From an uncultured Campylobacter sp. (GTDB taxonomy: Bacteria; Campylobacterota; Campylobacteria; Campylobacterales; Campylobacteraceae): a stretch of 64,000 nt of DNA. The stretch covers positions 1 through 64,000 of the forward strand of contig CAKVDW010000007.1 of the NCBI GenBank assembly GCA_934728065.1, written 5' to 3'. Positions 1 to 9,546 of the stretch are shown piece by piece. The notes below the pieces were generated by a model. It was given only the letters and a program-made list of their open reading frames with translations. It was not told the DNA's origin and did no database searches. The first letter of the stretch is position 1. Each line of letters begins with the position of its first letter. The position numbers and the translations under genes were made by a program.

Positions 1-1343
1 TTGGTTATAAGCTCAACCCTGCCTGAAGCATTAGCCACTTTAGTGCTAAAGTCTAGTTTGGTGAAGCTGTCAAAAACGCGGTTAAGTTCTGGTAAATCCT
101 TTCCTATGCCACTAGCGATAAGCTCTATGAGCTGATTTAATGAGTCTTTAAGCGCATTGAGTTTTGGATTTGAGCCATCAAGGGTGATTCTTTTTGTGGC
201 GTATCCATTTTTAATGTGGTTGATGACTTCAAGGGATTGTTGGACAAGTTTGTCATCTTTTTCTAAATTTATCTTGGTTGAGCTTATATTGTCATTTATC
301 ATATGACCTATTTGCCCTAATTCGTCCTCAGCCCTTATCTTTATAGAGCGAATATCAACTTTTTCGTGGTTTAAATACCTAAAAAGCGTATCAAGGCTTT
401 TTACAATGATGGGCAATCTCGAAGAAACAATCTTTCTTACCAAATACAAAGCAACTGTCATAAAAATAATGAAAGAAATAGCGAAAATAAAGGTGTTTTG
501 TAACAAAATCTCATTTGCCTTTTGCTCAAAAACTGACATTGAAATAACCGAACAAAGCGTGAAATTCGCACCGTTAATGCCCCGACAGCTTACTTTTACT
601 TCCTCATTTTCATTGCCTTTGGTGGTGAAAATATTTTCATTAGGATTATTTTTAAGCCTTAAAGCCACATTTTGGCTTAAAGTCGTTTTGGTTAAAATCT
701 TTTCTAAGTCTTGATGAAAGGCAACTGTGCCATCATCTGAATAAATATAGGTCAAAACAAAGCCTAAATTTCCTAAAGACAAAATCTCATCTTTGATAAT
801 TTTTAAGCTCACATCACTTGCCGCAACGCCTATAAATTCATTATTTTTATACATAGGCAAGATAAAGCTTACAGCTATGTTGCCACTTGAATCCTTGTAA
901 GGTGGTGTGATAGTGAATTTTTGGCTTTCTTTTGCTTGTTTATACCACGAACGCTCTCTTACATCGTAACCTTTTGACAAATCTCTAACATCGCCATTTG
1001 AGCGGATATTTTTTACTCCCTTTTCAAGCCCTATATAAACAAGGTCGAGTTTGTTTGCCTGTTTGAAATTTGCAAGCAGGGTAATGATTTGTTCATCATT
1101 TAAGCCAGAATTTACGCTTTTTTCTATGGTTTCAAGCATAGTTTTTAGGGAAGCAGAAAAGTCGTTAAAGGCTTTAAGCGTGTTATCCCTTGCCATATTT
1201 TGCAAGAAATTCAAATTTTCTTCGTTGGTATTTTTCATTTTCGAGTAATTTACAGCTCCAACCACAACCAAAACACAAAACAAGGTCGCGCAGATGCCAA
1301 CAGCGATTTTAAAACCTATCCCAAATTTAACGCCTTTTTGCAT
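1..1343 (-). CDS. Methyl-accepting chemotaxis receptor (dCache type), 3' part outside window
   Basis: Transmembrane chemoreceptor; only the first 447 codons lie in the window. Translated by me from the minus strand. Residues about 10-32 form TM1, about 33-279 a periplasmic double-Cache sensor domain, about 280-302 TM2, followed by a HAMP-like stretch with the conserved DELG element; the signalling domain is cut off. The sensor contains Y126, R131, W133, Y134 and D177, spaced like the known amino-acid-binding dCache motif, so an amino-acid ligand is inferred. Start ATG at 1343 is chosen because AGGAG lies 5 nt upstream. The same strand as the downstream defence genes, but separated by about 200 bp. 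Family assignment is firm; ligand is inference. Confidence 0.88.
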   Translation of the reverse strand, partial: MQKGVKFGIGFKIAVGICATLFCVLVVVGAVNYSKMKNTNEENLNFLQNMARDNTLKAFNDFSASLKTMLETIEKSVNSGLNDEQIITLLANFKQANKLDLVYIGLEKGVKNIRSNGDVRDLSKGYDVRERSWYKQAKESQKFTITPPYKDSSGNIAVSFILPMYKNNEFIGVAASDVSLKIIKDEILSLGNLGFVLTYIYSDDGTVAFHQDLEKILTKTTLSQNVALRLKNNPNENIFTTKGNENEEVKVSCRGINGANFTLCSVISMSVFEQKANEILLQNTFIFAISFIIFMTVALYLVRKIVSSRLPIIVKSLDTLFRYLNHEKVDIRSIKIRAEDELGQIGHMINDNISSTKINLEKDDKLVQQSLEVINHIKNGYATKRITLDGSNPKLNALKDSLNQLIELIASGIGKDLPELNRVFDSFTKLDFSTKVANASGRVELIT

Positions 1344-1407
1344 AAAAACTCCTTTGAATCAATAATGCTATTTTAACCAAAACAATATAAATTTAATCTT
1401 AAGACAA

Positions 1408-1415
1408 CCCCCCCC
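1408..1415. repeat. Poly-C(8)/poly-G(8) tract upstream of chemoreceptor
   Basis: Eight C on the plus strand (eight G on the receptor's coding strand), about 65 nt upstream of the receptor ATG and about 33 nt upstream of a possible -10 (TAAAAT on minus, 1370-1375). Such tracts are length-variable in Campylobacter. Intergenic, so any effect would be on transcription. Confidence 0.6.
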
Positions 1416-1547
1416 TCTGTTGCCGACACCTTGATAAGCATTTGGTAGGGGTTTATGGGAGTTAGCCGATTTGTTTGAATTTGATTTTAACTCAATTATG
1501 CTGAATTTAAATTTTTGATGAAATGCGGACAAAAATTTAAAGAATTT

Positions 1548-4112
1548 TTAAAAAACAATCTTTTCAAGTGCGTTTATAATGCGTTTTTCTTCGCCGCTTT
1601 GCGTGGTGTTTAGGCGCAAAAGCGTAAAGTTGTATTTTGCTAAAATGGCATTTTTCAGCTCATCTCGCCTTGTTTGTGCGGCATTTTCGTTGTGAAAGGC
1701 GTATCCGTCAATTTCTATGCCTAAAAGTGGCATTTTGTCCATTTTGTTATAAATCACAAAATCAATGTGCGTGCGTGGATTTTGAGCGTATTTTAGCTCT
1801 TTTTCATCAAGCTTTAAAACGCCATTTATCACACGCAAAAGCGGAATATGACAAGCCACTGACAAATTTGAAAAACCGCCCTTTTGCAAAAGCTCATTGA
1901 TAAAATGAAAGGCGATATTTTCAGAATCATAAAGTGAAATTTTGCGTTTGTTTTTAAGGTATTTTTGCCTTGCTTCATAATTTTGTTGATAAAGCAAGTC
2001 AAATACTGATTTTATAGTGCTTTGCTTTGTTTCAAAATTATTGTATTGAATGTATTTGATTAAATCGTTAATGTGGCTATTTTGTTGTGTAAAATTTGGC
2101 GAGACGACAAGCCTTAAAAAGCGTTTGGCTCGTGTAATGGCGACATTTAGCATTTGTGGGTTATCTACAAAATCACTCACTTCGTTATTGACAACGCTAA
2201 TAACAATGGCTTCTTTTTCTCTTCCTTGAAATTTATGCACGGTGTCAATTTGAATATCTTTTGCGTTAAGTGCCTTTTCTAATGCTGTTTTTTGCTCGTT
2301 ATAAGGCGTGATGATACCGATTTGCTCGTCTTTTACACGCCCTTTAAGTTCTGGCAAGAAAACTTGACTTATCTCATCAATTTCTCTTTGATTAAACCTG
2401 CCACGAGCGTGGTTGCCTTGTGCGGTAAAATGGAGCTTAATCGCATCTTTTTCATCATCATTTTGGGTTAAAATTATAAGCTGATTGTTGTAGAATTTTT
2501 GGTTGCAAAATTCGATGATTTTGGGATGGCAACGGTAATGTTCTTTAAGCATTAGTTTTGGAGCGTTTTTAAATTTTTCACAGATTGATGAAAGAAAAGA
2601 ATGCTTTAAATAATCATAGCAAGGTGCGATTTTATAGGAATTATTTAGAGCTTGAATTTTTGGGATTAGCTCATTTGTGATGACATTTGGCAGTTGTTTT
2701 GTATCGCCTACGATGATGACATTTTGCGCCATAAAAAGTGCTAATGCGCCTGTGGCTAAATCAACCTGCGAGGATTCATCACGGATAAGATAATCAAACA
2801 AAAAATCCGCATTTAAAGAATTTGTGATAGAATGCGTGGTGCTAAAAATCACAGGATACTGCTTTACAAATTTTTGTGGTATTTTATACAAATCATCAAG
2901 GCTAAATTCCGCGCATTTAAATTGAGCATATTTTTGTGCCAAATTTAGCTTTAAAGCCTGCATAGAAAGCGTTTTAAGTGTGTTAAGAATGTCCTTTTGT
3001 TTTAAGAGTTGAAATTGAGCGTTTTTTTGCTCTAAATCTTTATGAAGTGTAGCGATTTTACTTTCATAATAAAGCCATTCAAACGCCCATACAATGTCTA
3101 TAAGAGAGCTTTTATAAAAAGCAAAATCACCTATGCCATAAAATAAAACAAGCTTTAATTTAAGCCAAAAATTTATTTTTAATTTTTCTTCAATTTGCGT
3201 TTTTATGTATAAAAGTTTTTCAGCCTTTAATTTGCTTAAATTTCTTACTTTTGGCAAGGTAAAATTTGGTATTTGGGCTTTAAAATGCGTAAATTCAAGT
3301 TTTATTTGAGAAAGAAAAATTTTTAATTTTGCTATTTCATTTTGCAAGGTAAAAAATTCGTGTAAATTATCGTTGCATTCGGCGATTTTGCGTTCAAGCT
3401 CACGCTGTAAATTTGGCAAATTTTGCGAAATTTGAAACTCATCTTTTTGATGAATTTGAGTAAGTTTAAGTAAATTTTGGTGTTGATTTTGGACAAATTT
3501 TTCTTTATTTTCTCTTTTGCCAAGCACAGCACAAATGGCATCTAAATCCACATTTTCAAGCTTTTCAAAGACATTTTGCGTGGCGGCGTTATTGTTTGAA
3601 ACTACCGCTACACTTTTGTTTTGATAAAGTAAATTTGCGATTATATTAAGGATAGTTTGCGTTTTGCCTGTGCCTGGCGGTCCTTCAATAACGCTGATTT
3701 GGTTTAAAATGGCGTTTTTAACAGCCTTAAATTGCGATAAATTCGAGCCAAAAGGAAAGAGCAAAGGCTTGTTGTCTTGGTATTTAGCGGGCTTAAAATC
3801 AGCATTAAGATAAGCAAAAAGCGCACTTTGTGGCTTGTCGTTGGTTTCAATTTTTGCGTATTCGTTTGCAAGCAACGATTTGTCATCATCGCCCTTTATG
3901 CCGATAGTTTCGGCGATTTTAGCTAAATACTCAAAGGTTTTAAGCTCATTTTGACAAAGCTCTGCCACTTCAAGCAACTCATACTTGCCCTTGCCATAAG
4001 TATAAAGCGTATCTTGGTTGAAAAATTTAACCTTTAAACACTCATTTTCAAGCTCATAAAATTCAATCTCTTTGGTTTTATCTTGGTTTTTAAGGATAAT
4101 TTTGTGTTTCAC
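1548..4112 (-). CDS. SF1 (Upf1-like) helicase with C-terminal PD-(D/E)XK nuclease domain
   Basis: Predicted DNA/RNA helicase fused to a nuclease, 854 residues. Visible: Q-motif glutamine at 127, Walker A GPPGTGKT 144-151, a long charged helical insertion about 210-400, Walker B DESSQ 445-449, motif III GDTKQLP 469-475, motif IV HYRCHP 525-530, motif V VHKFQGRE 625-632, motif VI VAITRAK 657-663. The C-terminus about 730-854 looks like the DUF2726/DUF559 nuclease fold, with D784 in HIDFVIY and E800/D802 in GIEIDGYAFH. It is last in the minus-strand cassette, 11 bp after the methylase gene, so it is probably co-transcribed with the restriction system. A defence role is inference from context; helicase assignment is firm. 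Confidence 0.85.
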   Translation of the reverse strand: MKHKIILKNQDKTKEIEFYELENECLKVKFFNQDTLYTYGKGKYELLEVAELCQNELKTFEYLAKIAETIGIKGDDDKSLLANEYAKIETNDKPQSALFAYLNADFKPAKYQDNKPLLFPFGSNLSQFKAVKNAILNQISVIEGPPGTGKTQTILNIIANLLYQNKSVAVVSNNNAATQNVFEKLENVDLDAICAVLGKRENKEKFVQNQHQNLLKLTQIHQKDEFQISQNLPNLQRELERKIAECNDNLHEFFTLQNEIAKLKIFLSQIKLEFTHFKAQIPNFTLPKVRNLSKLKAEKLLYIKTQIEEKLKINFWLKLKLVLFYGIGDFAFYKSSLIDIVWAFEWLYYESKIATLHKDLEQKNAQFQLLKQKDILNTLKTLSMQALKLNLAQKYAQFKCAEFSLDDLYKIPQKFVKQYPVIFSTTHSITNSLNADFLFDYLIRDESSQVDLATGALALFMAQNVIIVGDTKQLPNVITNELIPKIQALNNSYKIAPCYDYLKHSFLSSICEKFKNAPKLMLKEHYRCHPKIIEFCNQKFYNNQLIILTQNDDEKDAIKLHFTAQGNHARGRFNQREIDEISQVFLPELKGRVKDEQIGIITPYNEQKTALEKALNAKDIQIDTVHKFQGREKEAIVISVVNNEVSDFVDNPQMLNVAITRAKRFLRLVVSPNFTQQNSHINDLIKYIQYNNFETKQSTIKSVFDLLYQQNYEARQKYLKNKRKISLYDSENIAFHFINELLQKGGFSNLSVACHIPLLRVINGVLKLDEKELKYAQNPRTHIDFVIYNKMDKMPLLGIEIDGYAFHNENAAQTRRDELKNAILAKYNFTLLRLNTTQSGEEKRIINALEKIVF

Positions 4113-4123
4113 TTTAGCCCACC

Positions 4124-5104
4124 CTATAAAAATCTATCCAAATAATCGCATTTGTGATTGTTGGAATTTTCACTACAAATATTATAATTTCGCACCAATG
4201 CTTCTTTTATTGCATTGCGATTAGATTCACTAGCTCCTAAGTGATAAAAATGCGTAATTATGCTACTATCAAAGTCGCTCCACAATGCCTTCATATACGC
4301 GTTTTCTCGGTAGCAATTACTATGCCAAGTTGAAAGGAGAAATTTTGCCTCTGTCGCCGATAAAATTTTATGGAGTTGTTTTTCTTTTGTCTCACTCCAC
4401 GCGCCAAAATAATCGCTATGCCTATCAATGTAGGGTGGGTCGCAATAGATAAAATCTCCCGCCTTTGCCCTGCCCAAAACCTCTGCAAAATCACAGCAGA
4501 TAAATTCCCACTCATTGTTTTGAATACGATTAGCCACCCACGCTACTTGATTAGCGATTTTGGTAATATATGCGGGAGCAAAGCGATTATCCTTTTTGCA
4601 ATAAGGCACATTAAAACCGCCCCTTGCATTAAAGCGCATAAGCCCATTAAAACAACTGCGATTAAGAAACAAAAAATCAAGCAGATTTGCCCCACTATTT
4701 CCTTGCATGTTTTGAGTATTAAATCTTGCACGCACTTCCAAATAATGTTCCTGCCCTTTTGTTTTTAAATGCTCCCCCTCACGCACGAGATAATCAATCG
4801 TGGAATCCTTAGTGATTATGCGATTTTTAATGGCATTATAAAAAGCGATAATATGTGGATTGCTATCACTAAAAATGGCTTTTTTAGGCGCAAGATTAAA
4901 CCCCACTACCCCACTGCCTACAAACGGCTCAAAGTAAGTCTCCGCATTATCCCAAGCAAAAAGATTTCGTATATGTGGCACAAGTTTGCTTTTTATCCCT
5001 TGAATCTTTATGGGCGGGATTAGCACTTTTTGTGCGTTTATGTGCTGTATGCTAAGATTTTGCTCTAGATTTTGCGGAACAAAACTTTTTTGTGGAGCAT
5101 TCAT
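4124..5104 (-). CDS. D12-class adenine-specific DNA methyltransferase (EcoRV-type modification enzyme)
   Basis: N6-adenine methyltransferase, 326 residues. SAM-binding motif I is FVGSG at 61-65 and the catalytic motif IV is DPPY at 222-225, the order and spacing of the Dam/D12 (alpha) class to which M.EcoRV belongs. The ATG overlaps the endonuclease stop codon by 4 bp (ATGA), so the two are translationally coupled, endonuclease first. Inferred job: methylating the adenine in the sequence cut by its EcoRV-like partner (GATATC if specificity is conserved). Confidence 0.92.
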   Translation of the reverse strand: MNAPQKSFVPQNLEQNLSIQHINAQKVLIPPIKIQGIKSKLVPHIRNLFAWDNAETYFEPFVGSGVVGFNLAPKKAIFSDSNPHIIAFYNAIKNRIITKDSTIDYLVREGEHLKTKGQEHYLEVRARFNTQNMQGNSGANLLDFLFLNRSCFNGLMRFNARGGFNVPYCKKDNRFAPAYITKIANQVAWVANRIQNNEWEFICCDFAEVLGRAKAGDFIYCDPPYIDRHSDYFGAWSETKEKQLHKILSATEAKFLLSTWHSNCYRENAYMKALWSDFDSSIITHFYHLGASESNRNAIKEALVRNYNICSENSNNHKCDYLDRFL

Positions 5105-5880
5105 TGTTTGCCCCTATATGCAAGATAGTCTTTAAGTTTTGTGATTCTTCTTACATTGCCATTGAAATCTGTGAAACTTATTTGTCCATAATTTATCCAA
5201 TAATCATTAAAGATTTTTTCGCCAAGACTAGCAAAAGTCCCTCGCTCGTTGATAATATCATCAATATTTTTAATGCTCCCTATATTTGCTGTATTGCCAC
5301 TTCCGCTAGAATCGCTAGCGATTTTGTATTTTTCGACAAAAAATAGTGTGAGATTTTTTATCACAGATTGGATTTTATCTAAATCATTTAGTGTATATTT
5401 TTGTAACTCATTAGCAAGCACCCTATCATAAACTACGCCCAAACAAAAATGTCCCAAATACTGCTTGTAAGGGAATTGTATGTTTTTGCTAGATTCTTGA
5501 TTTTTGAAATACTCGCCGTGAGATCCTAGCGTGAAACCATTGCAAAGCACGGGATTTTTCTCATTGCGATAAGTAGTTTTTAAATCCACCGCGAATTTAA
5601 TTGTAGAATCTGATTTTAGGACAAACGATAAATCAGGGTAATAATTTTGATGTGCAGGCAAAACAATCTCAAAGCCATTTTGATTAGCAAAATCCAAAAT
5701 ATAAGGAAAAATATGAATCTCCAAAATCTTAGAAATCACTTTGGTGTCATTTGATAGACTAAAAATGTTTTTATCGCTATCAATAAAGCCTTTGATTTTC
5801 CACTCATTATTTTTACAGATTTTCTCCTGCAATGAGGTAAGAAACTCTCTAAATTTTAATTTGAAAAGGTGTTTAGTCAT
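5101..5880 (-). CDS. EcoRV-like Type II restriction endonuclease
   Basis: Orthodox Type IIP endonuclease, about 259 residues, similar in length to EcoRV (245). Counting from an upstream GTG at 5886 (two residues earlier), it shares with EcoRV the DTKV...ILE block (E56), the NYYPD block (D85), AVDLKTTY (D101, K103), a QY.GH...VY.RV segment and GSGNTANIGSI; D85, D101 and K103 correspond to EcoRV D74, D90 and K92. This was recognised from memory of EcoRV, not by a search. Predicted recognition GATATC. I prefer ATG 5880; the GTG at 5886 overlaps the stop of the preceding gene by 1 nt and is equally possible. Followed by its methylase with a 4-bp overlap. Confidence 0.9.
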   Translation of the reverse strand: MTKHLFKLKFREFLTSLQEKICKNNEWKIKGFIDSDKNIFSLSNDTKVISKILEIHIFPYILDFANQNGFEIVLPAHQNYYPDLSFVLKSDSTIKFAVDLKTTYRNEKNPVLCNGFTLGSHGEYFKNQESSKNIQFPYKQYLGHFCLGVVYDRVLANELQKYTLNDLDKIQSVIKNLTLFFVEKYKIASDSSGSGNTANIGSIKNIDDIINERGTFASLGEKIFNDYWINYGQISFTDFNGNVRRITKLKDYLAYRGKQ

Positions 5881-5885
5881 TAGCA

Positions 5886-7751
5886 CTACCTATCCACTTC
5901 CCAAATGATTTTTACGATTTCATATAAAAGTTTTGAGCGTTCGTGTAATGCGATTTTATCAAACTTTTGATAGGGCTTGAATTTTATATCTTTGTTTGCA
6001 AATGTGCTATTGTTAAAATCTATAAAACCCTTGTGTGTTGTGTGATAGAAATCATCACAAAGTGAATGTCCCCAAGCAAGAGAGTTGCTATAAGTTTTTA
6101 ATTTATCGACATATTCTTCGTTGCCAGACGATATATTTTCTTTGCCCTTTAAAAGCAAAAGTCCTCCAAGCAAATTTCTTTGTGTGTCAAATTCTTCTTC
6201 GCTTTCAAAATAACCCTTGTTTGTTTCATTGCGTGATAAAATATGCTCTATGTGATAGCCTGTTTTGTCCCCTGTTTTTGTTGAAATGTCTAAAACACTA
6301 CTTTGTGGTGCTTTGTTTATATTGTCGCAAATGTATTTTTCAACCCTTGCAAACAAATAACGCAATGAGCGTTTATTAACATTTGTATAATTTCTAGTTT
6401 TAAAATTCTCATAATCGAGCAATGAAATCACATTTTCCACCTTTTTATTTTCTTTTATGACTTCTCTTATTAAGTCATCAAAAATGCTTTTGTAATTTTC
6501 TATATCAGCACTTTTCAAAAGCCCATTAATCTTATAAGAAATTTCTTGAAATTCATTGCTGTCATAGATACCGTTAAGATTTAGCAAAACCCACAATCTA
6601 TCATATTCTTTGGCTATCAACTCAATTTTTTCTTGTTCTTGCTTATCGTTTATAACACAAGCAGAGAGTATGTTTTGATACTGCCCTGATAGTTCGTTTA
6701 TTTGTTTGGTATATTCTAAAAATTCATTATCGCTTTGCATAATCTTTGCATAAAGTTGTGCGTAATAATAAATATCCTCGCTGATAAATTTTTTGATATT
6801 TTTTATGTGATTTTCGTTTTGTCTATGAAAGCCAAGTGTTTTAGCTATTTCATTATCATCAAAAATATATCTATGATATTCATTGTTTATGGATTTTTCT
6901 ATAATAGAATTTCTTTTGAATATAAATTTAGTCTTAATTAAGTCGCTAAAAAAATCATCTTCAGATTCTAATTGCGTCAATGCCGATAAAGCATTATCCC
7001 ATTTTGCACAAAAACTCTCTACATCACTTTTTGGCAATGCACCTATAAGTTTGCCTTTTAAAATCTCAAATGGCTTTAACGCTTCACCTCTATCGTTAAT
7101 AACCTCAAAAACCATAGGCGTATCATTTTGGCTTATATCTAACTCAACCAAAACTAATCTTTCTAAAAAATACAAAACAAACAGGCGCAACTTTTTAGAA
7201 TCTGTTTCATTTTTGAATTTATCATCAATATATTTTGATATATCTTTATAGCGTTCAACAAGCGTTTCCTCCGTTTTATTTTTAAATTCAGTTGGATATT
7301 CTTTATTGTTAAATATACAATCCATAACTCTATGTCTTTTTTCATTATCTAAATTAAAAATATCCTCAAATCCGTCATTGCTAAATATGCAATCTTTCAG
7401 CAATGATTTAAAATTATCATCATTTTGCAACTTACGATAAAGTTTTGTAGCAATAAGCGTTAGCGTAGAAAGTCGTTGCTGCCCATCGACAATGTAGGAT
7501 TTCCCTTCCACACGATTTGTTATATAGACATTAAGATAATGCCAGCTATATTTTTCCATAATATTTTTGCTTATTTCGCTATCTTTGTGTTGATTGTAGC
7601 TTAACTCAAAAATATAAAAAATATCGTTAAGTAAAGTTTGCGCTGTTTCCTTGCTCCAAACATATTCTCTTTGATAAAAATCAATATAGTAAGATTTTCG
7701 ACTTAAACAAACTTTTACACTTTGTTTTTCTGGTTCTATGGTTTTACTCAT
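5886..7751 (-). CDS. DUF262/DUF1524 protein (GmrSD-like, putative Type IV restriction)
   Basis: A 621-residue protein with the two-domain layout of GmrSD enzymes. The N-terminal DUF262 part has F-YQREYVW (25-32) and the DGQQRLST motif (89-96), which in GmrS binds and hydrolyses NTP. Near residue 505 a DUF1524 HNH-type motif HIEHILSRN gives a likely metal-dependent nuclease. ATG 7751 has AAAGGAT just upstream. It is the first gene of the cassette and ends within 1 nt of the EcoRV-like gene, so it is probably in one operon with it. GmrSD enzymes cut modified phage DNA; that role here is inferred from family and context. It is only distantly similar to the second DUF262 gene at 35123-37216. Confidence 0.85.
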   Translation of the reverse strand: MSKTIEPEKQSVKVCLSRKSYYIDFYQREYVWSKETAQTLLNDIFYIFELSYNQHKDSEISKNIMEKYSWHYLNVYITNRVEGKSYIVDGQQRLSTLTLIATKLYRKLQNDDNFKSLLKDCIFSNDGFEDIFNLDNEKRHRVMDCIFNNKEYPTEFKNKTEETLVERYKDISKYIDDKFKNETDSKKLRLFVLYFLERLVLVELDISQNDTPMVFEVINDRGEALKPFEILKGKLIGALPKSDVESFCAKWDNALSALTQLESEDDFFSDLIKTKFIFKRNSIIEKSINNEYHRYIFDDNEIAKTLGFHRQNENHIKNIKKFISEDIYYYAQLYAKIMQSDNEFLEYTKQINELSGQYQNILSACVINDKQEQEKIELIAKEYDRLWVLLNLNGIYDSNEFQEISYKINGLLKSADIENYKSIFDDLIREVIKENKKVENVISLLDYENFKTRNYTNVNKRSLRYLFARVEKYICDNINKAPQSSVLDISTKTGDKTGYHIEHILSRNETNKGYFESEEEFDTQRNLLGGLLLLKGKENISSGNEEYVDKLKTYSNSLAWGHSLCDDFYHTTHKGFIDFNNSTFANKDIKFKPYQKFDKIALHERSKLLYEIVKIIWEVDR

Positions 7752-7795
7752 TTTTTATCCTTTAAATTTATAAAATTTGCGTGAAAAAGCATCTT

Positions 7796-9508
7796 TCAAT
7801 GTAAATTTTCACTCTTTAACCACTCCAAATCAAGCACCGCGCCGTTGCTTGCGTTTGAAACTAGCTTTTGATACTGTGCAAGCCACCTTGAATTTAAAGG
7901 CTTTTGCAAGGGCTTAAATTTAGCCTTTCGCTCGGCGATTTCATTCTCACTTAAACGCGCATTTATTGAGTAATTATCCACATCTATGTCGATTATATCG
8001 CCATCTTCAAGCAAGCCTATAAGCCCACCCTCAGCAGCCTCAGGGCTTATATGCCCTATGCTTAAACCCCTTGTCGCCCCACTAAAACGCCCATCTGTGA
8101 TGAGCGCGACATCAGCGCCCAAGCCCATACCCATAATCAAGCTCGTTGGGCTTAGCATTTCTTGCATACCAGGACCCCCTTTTGGACCCTCGTATCTTAT
8201 CACGCACACGGCTCCCTTTTGCACCTTGCCCTTGATAATGCCCTTTATAGCGTCATCTTGGCTGTTAAAAATGACGGCTTTACCGCTAAATTTACGCTCT
8301 CCCGTGATACCAGCTGTTTTTATCACGCAACCTTGCTCGGCTAGGTTGCCAAAGAGTATGGCAAGCCCGCCCACTTGTGAGTAGGCGTTTTCCACCTTGT
8401 GAATCACCTTTTCATCGCGGATTTTCGCATCTTTTATGCGCTCGCCCAAGCTCTCACCCGTGATAGTAAGGGCGTTTAAATCAAGCAAACCATTATCGCG
8501 GCGCGAAATTTCCTTTAACACAGCGTTTATGCCGCCCGCATTTCCTATGTCCTCCATAGCCACCTCAGGCAGGCTCGGGGCGACTTTGGCTATGTGGGCG
8601 ATTTGCTTGCTTATTTCATTTAAATCCCTTATATCAAGGGGCGAACCCGCCTCGCGTGAAATGGCTAACATATGCAAAATCGTATTTGAGCTACCCCCCA
8701 TAGCCATATCAAGCACCATTGCGTTGTTAATCGCACCCTTGTTAATAATGTTGCGGATTTTAAATTTTTCGCTCTTTTCGCTATCAAGTGCGATTTCACA
8801 AATGCGCCTTGCAGCTTGTCTAAGTAGCTTTTCACGCTCATCACTCAAAGCCAAAGCCGTGCCGTTGCCACTTAAAGCGATACCTAACGCCTCACAAAGC
8901 GAATTCATCGAATTTGCCGTGAAAAGCCCAGAGCAAGAACCCCCACTAGGACAGGCTTTGCACTCTATATCTTTTAGCTCGTTTTCATCGATTTTTTTAA
9001 CCTCGAACGCCCCAACCGCTTCAAAAACGCTATTTAAGGTGAGTTTTTCGCCCTTTGCACTAAAACCAGCCCTCATAGGACCGCCGCTTACAAAAATCGT
9101 TGGCACATTGACACGAAGCGCACCCATAAGCATACCCGGCGTGATTTTGTCGCAGTTTGGGATACAAATGAGCGCATCAAGCGCGTGAGCGTTCATCACG
9201 GTTTCAACTGAATTTGCGATGATTTCACGGCTTGGTAGCGAGTAGAGCATACCGCTATGCCCCATCGCTATGCCATCATCAACGCCTATGGTGTTGAATT
9301 CAAAAGGCACACAGCCGTTTTTGCGGATTTCGTCCTTGATGATTTTGGCGTATTCATTTAAGTAAAAATGCCCGGGGATTATGTCTATGTAGGAATTTGC
9401 CACGCCTATAAAGGGCTTTTCAAAGTCCTCATCTTTAAGCCCGCAAGCACGCAACAAAGAGCGGTTTGGAGCTTTTAAATAGCCTTTTTTAATCACATTA
9501 CTTCTCAT
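7796..9508 (-). CDS. ilvD: Dihydroxy-acid dehydratase
   Basis: Converts 2,3-dihydroxy-3-methylvalerate/isovalerate to the 2-keto acids in isoleucine, valine and leucine synthesis; cytoplasmic Fe-S enzyme. The 570-residue product starts MRSN, has the iron-sulfur cysteine segments [12 protein letters not shown] and [14 protein letters not shown], and a C-terminal [11 protein letters not shown] block typical of IlvD/Edd. ATG 9508 has AAGGAT 6 nt upstream. Downstream of argS by 38 nt on the same strand. In C. jejuni ilvD is not beside argS, so this junction is a local rearrangement. Confidence 0.97.
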   Translation of the reverse strand: MRSNVIKKGYLKAPNRSLLRACGLKDEDFEKPFIGVANSYIDIIPGHFYLNEYAKIIKDEIRKNGCVPFEFNTIGVDDGIAMGHSGMLYSLPSREIIANSVETVMNAHALDALICIPNCDKITPGMLMGALRVNVPTIFVSGGPMRAGFSAKGEKLTLNSVFEAVGAFEVKKIDENELKDIECKACPSGGSCSGLFTANSMNSLCEALGIALSGNGTALALSDEREKLLRQAARRICEIALDSEKSEKFKIRNIINKGAINNAMVLDMAMGGSSNTILHMLAISREAGSPLDIRDLNEISKQIAHIAKVAPSLPEVAMEDIGNAGGINAVLKEISRRDNGLLDLNALTITGESLGERIKDAKIRDEKVIHKVENAYSQVGGLAILFGNLAEQGCVIKTAGITGERKFSGKAVIFNSQDDAIKGIIKGKVQKGAVCVIRYEGPKGGPGMQEMLSPTSLIMGMGLGADVALITDGRFSGATRGLSIGHISPEAAEGGLIGLLEDGDIIDIDVDNYSINARLSENEIAERKAKFKPLQKPLNSRWLAQYQKLVSNASNGAVLDLEWLKSENLH

Positions 9509-9546
9509 TTTTTATCCTTGTTTTTGATTTAAGTTGTTTTGAGGGG

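Noticed and set aside
406..1248. Plus-strand frames opposite the chemoreceptor
   Set aside because: They mirror the long minus-strand receptor frame, lack ribosome-binding sites and match nothing.
1416..1547. Small gene between helicase-nuclease and chemoreceptor
   Set aside because: No frame with start, ribosome-binding site and protein-like content; nothing seen besides the G8 tract.
7986..9188. Plus-strand frames of up to 250 codons opposite ilvD
   Set aside because: Antisense shadows of a highly conserved gene, rich in Ser/Pro/Ala as expected from reverse reading.
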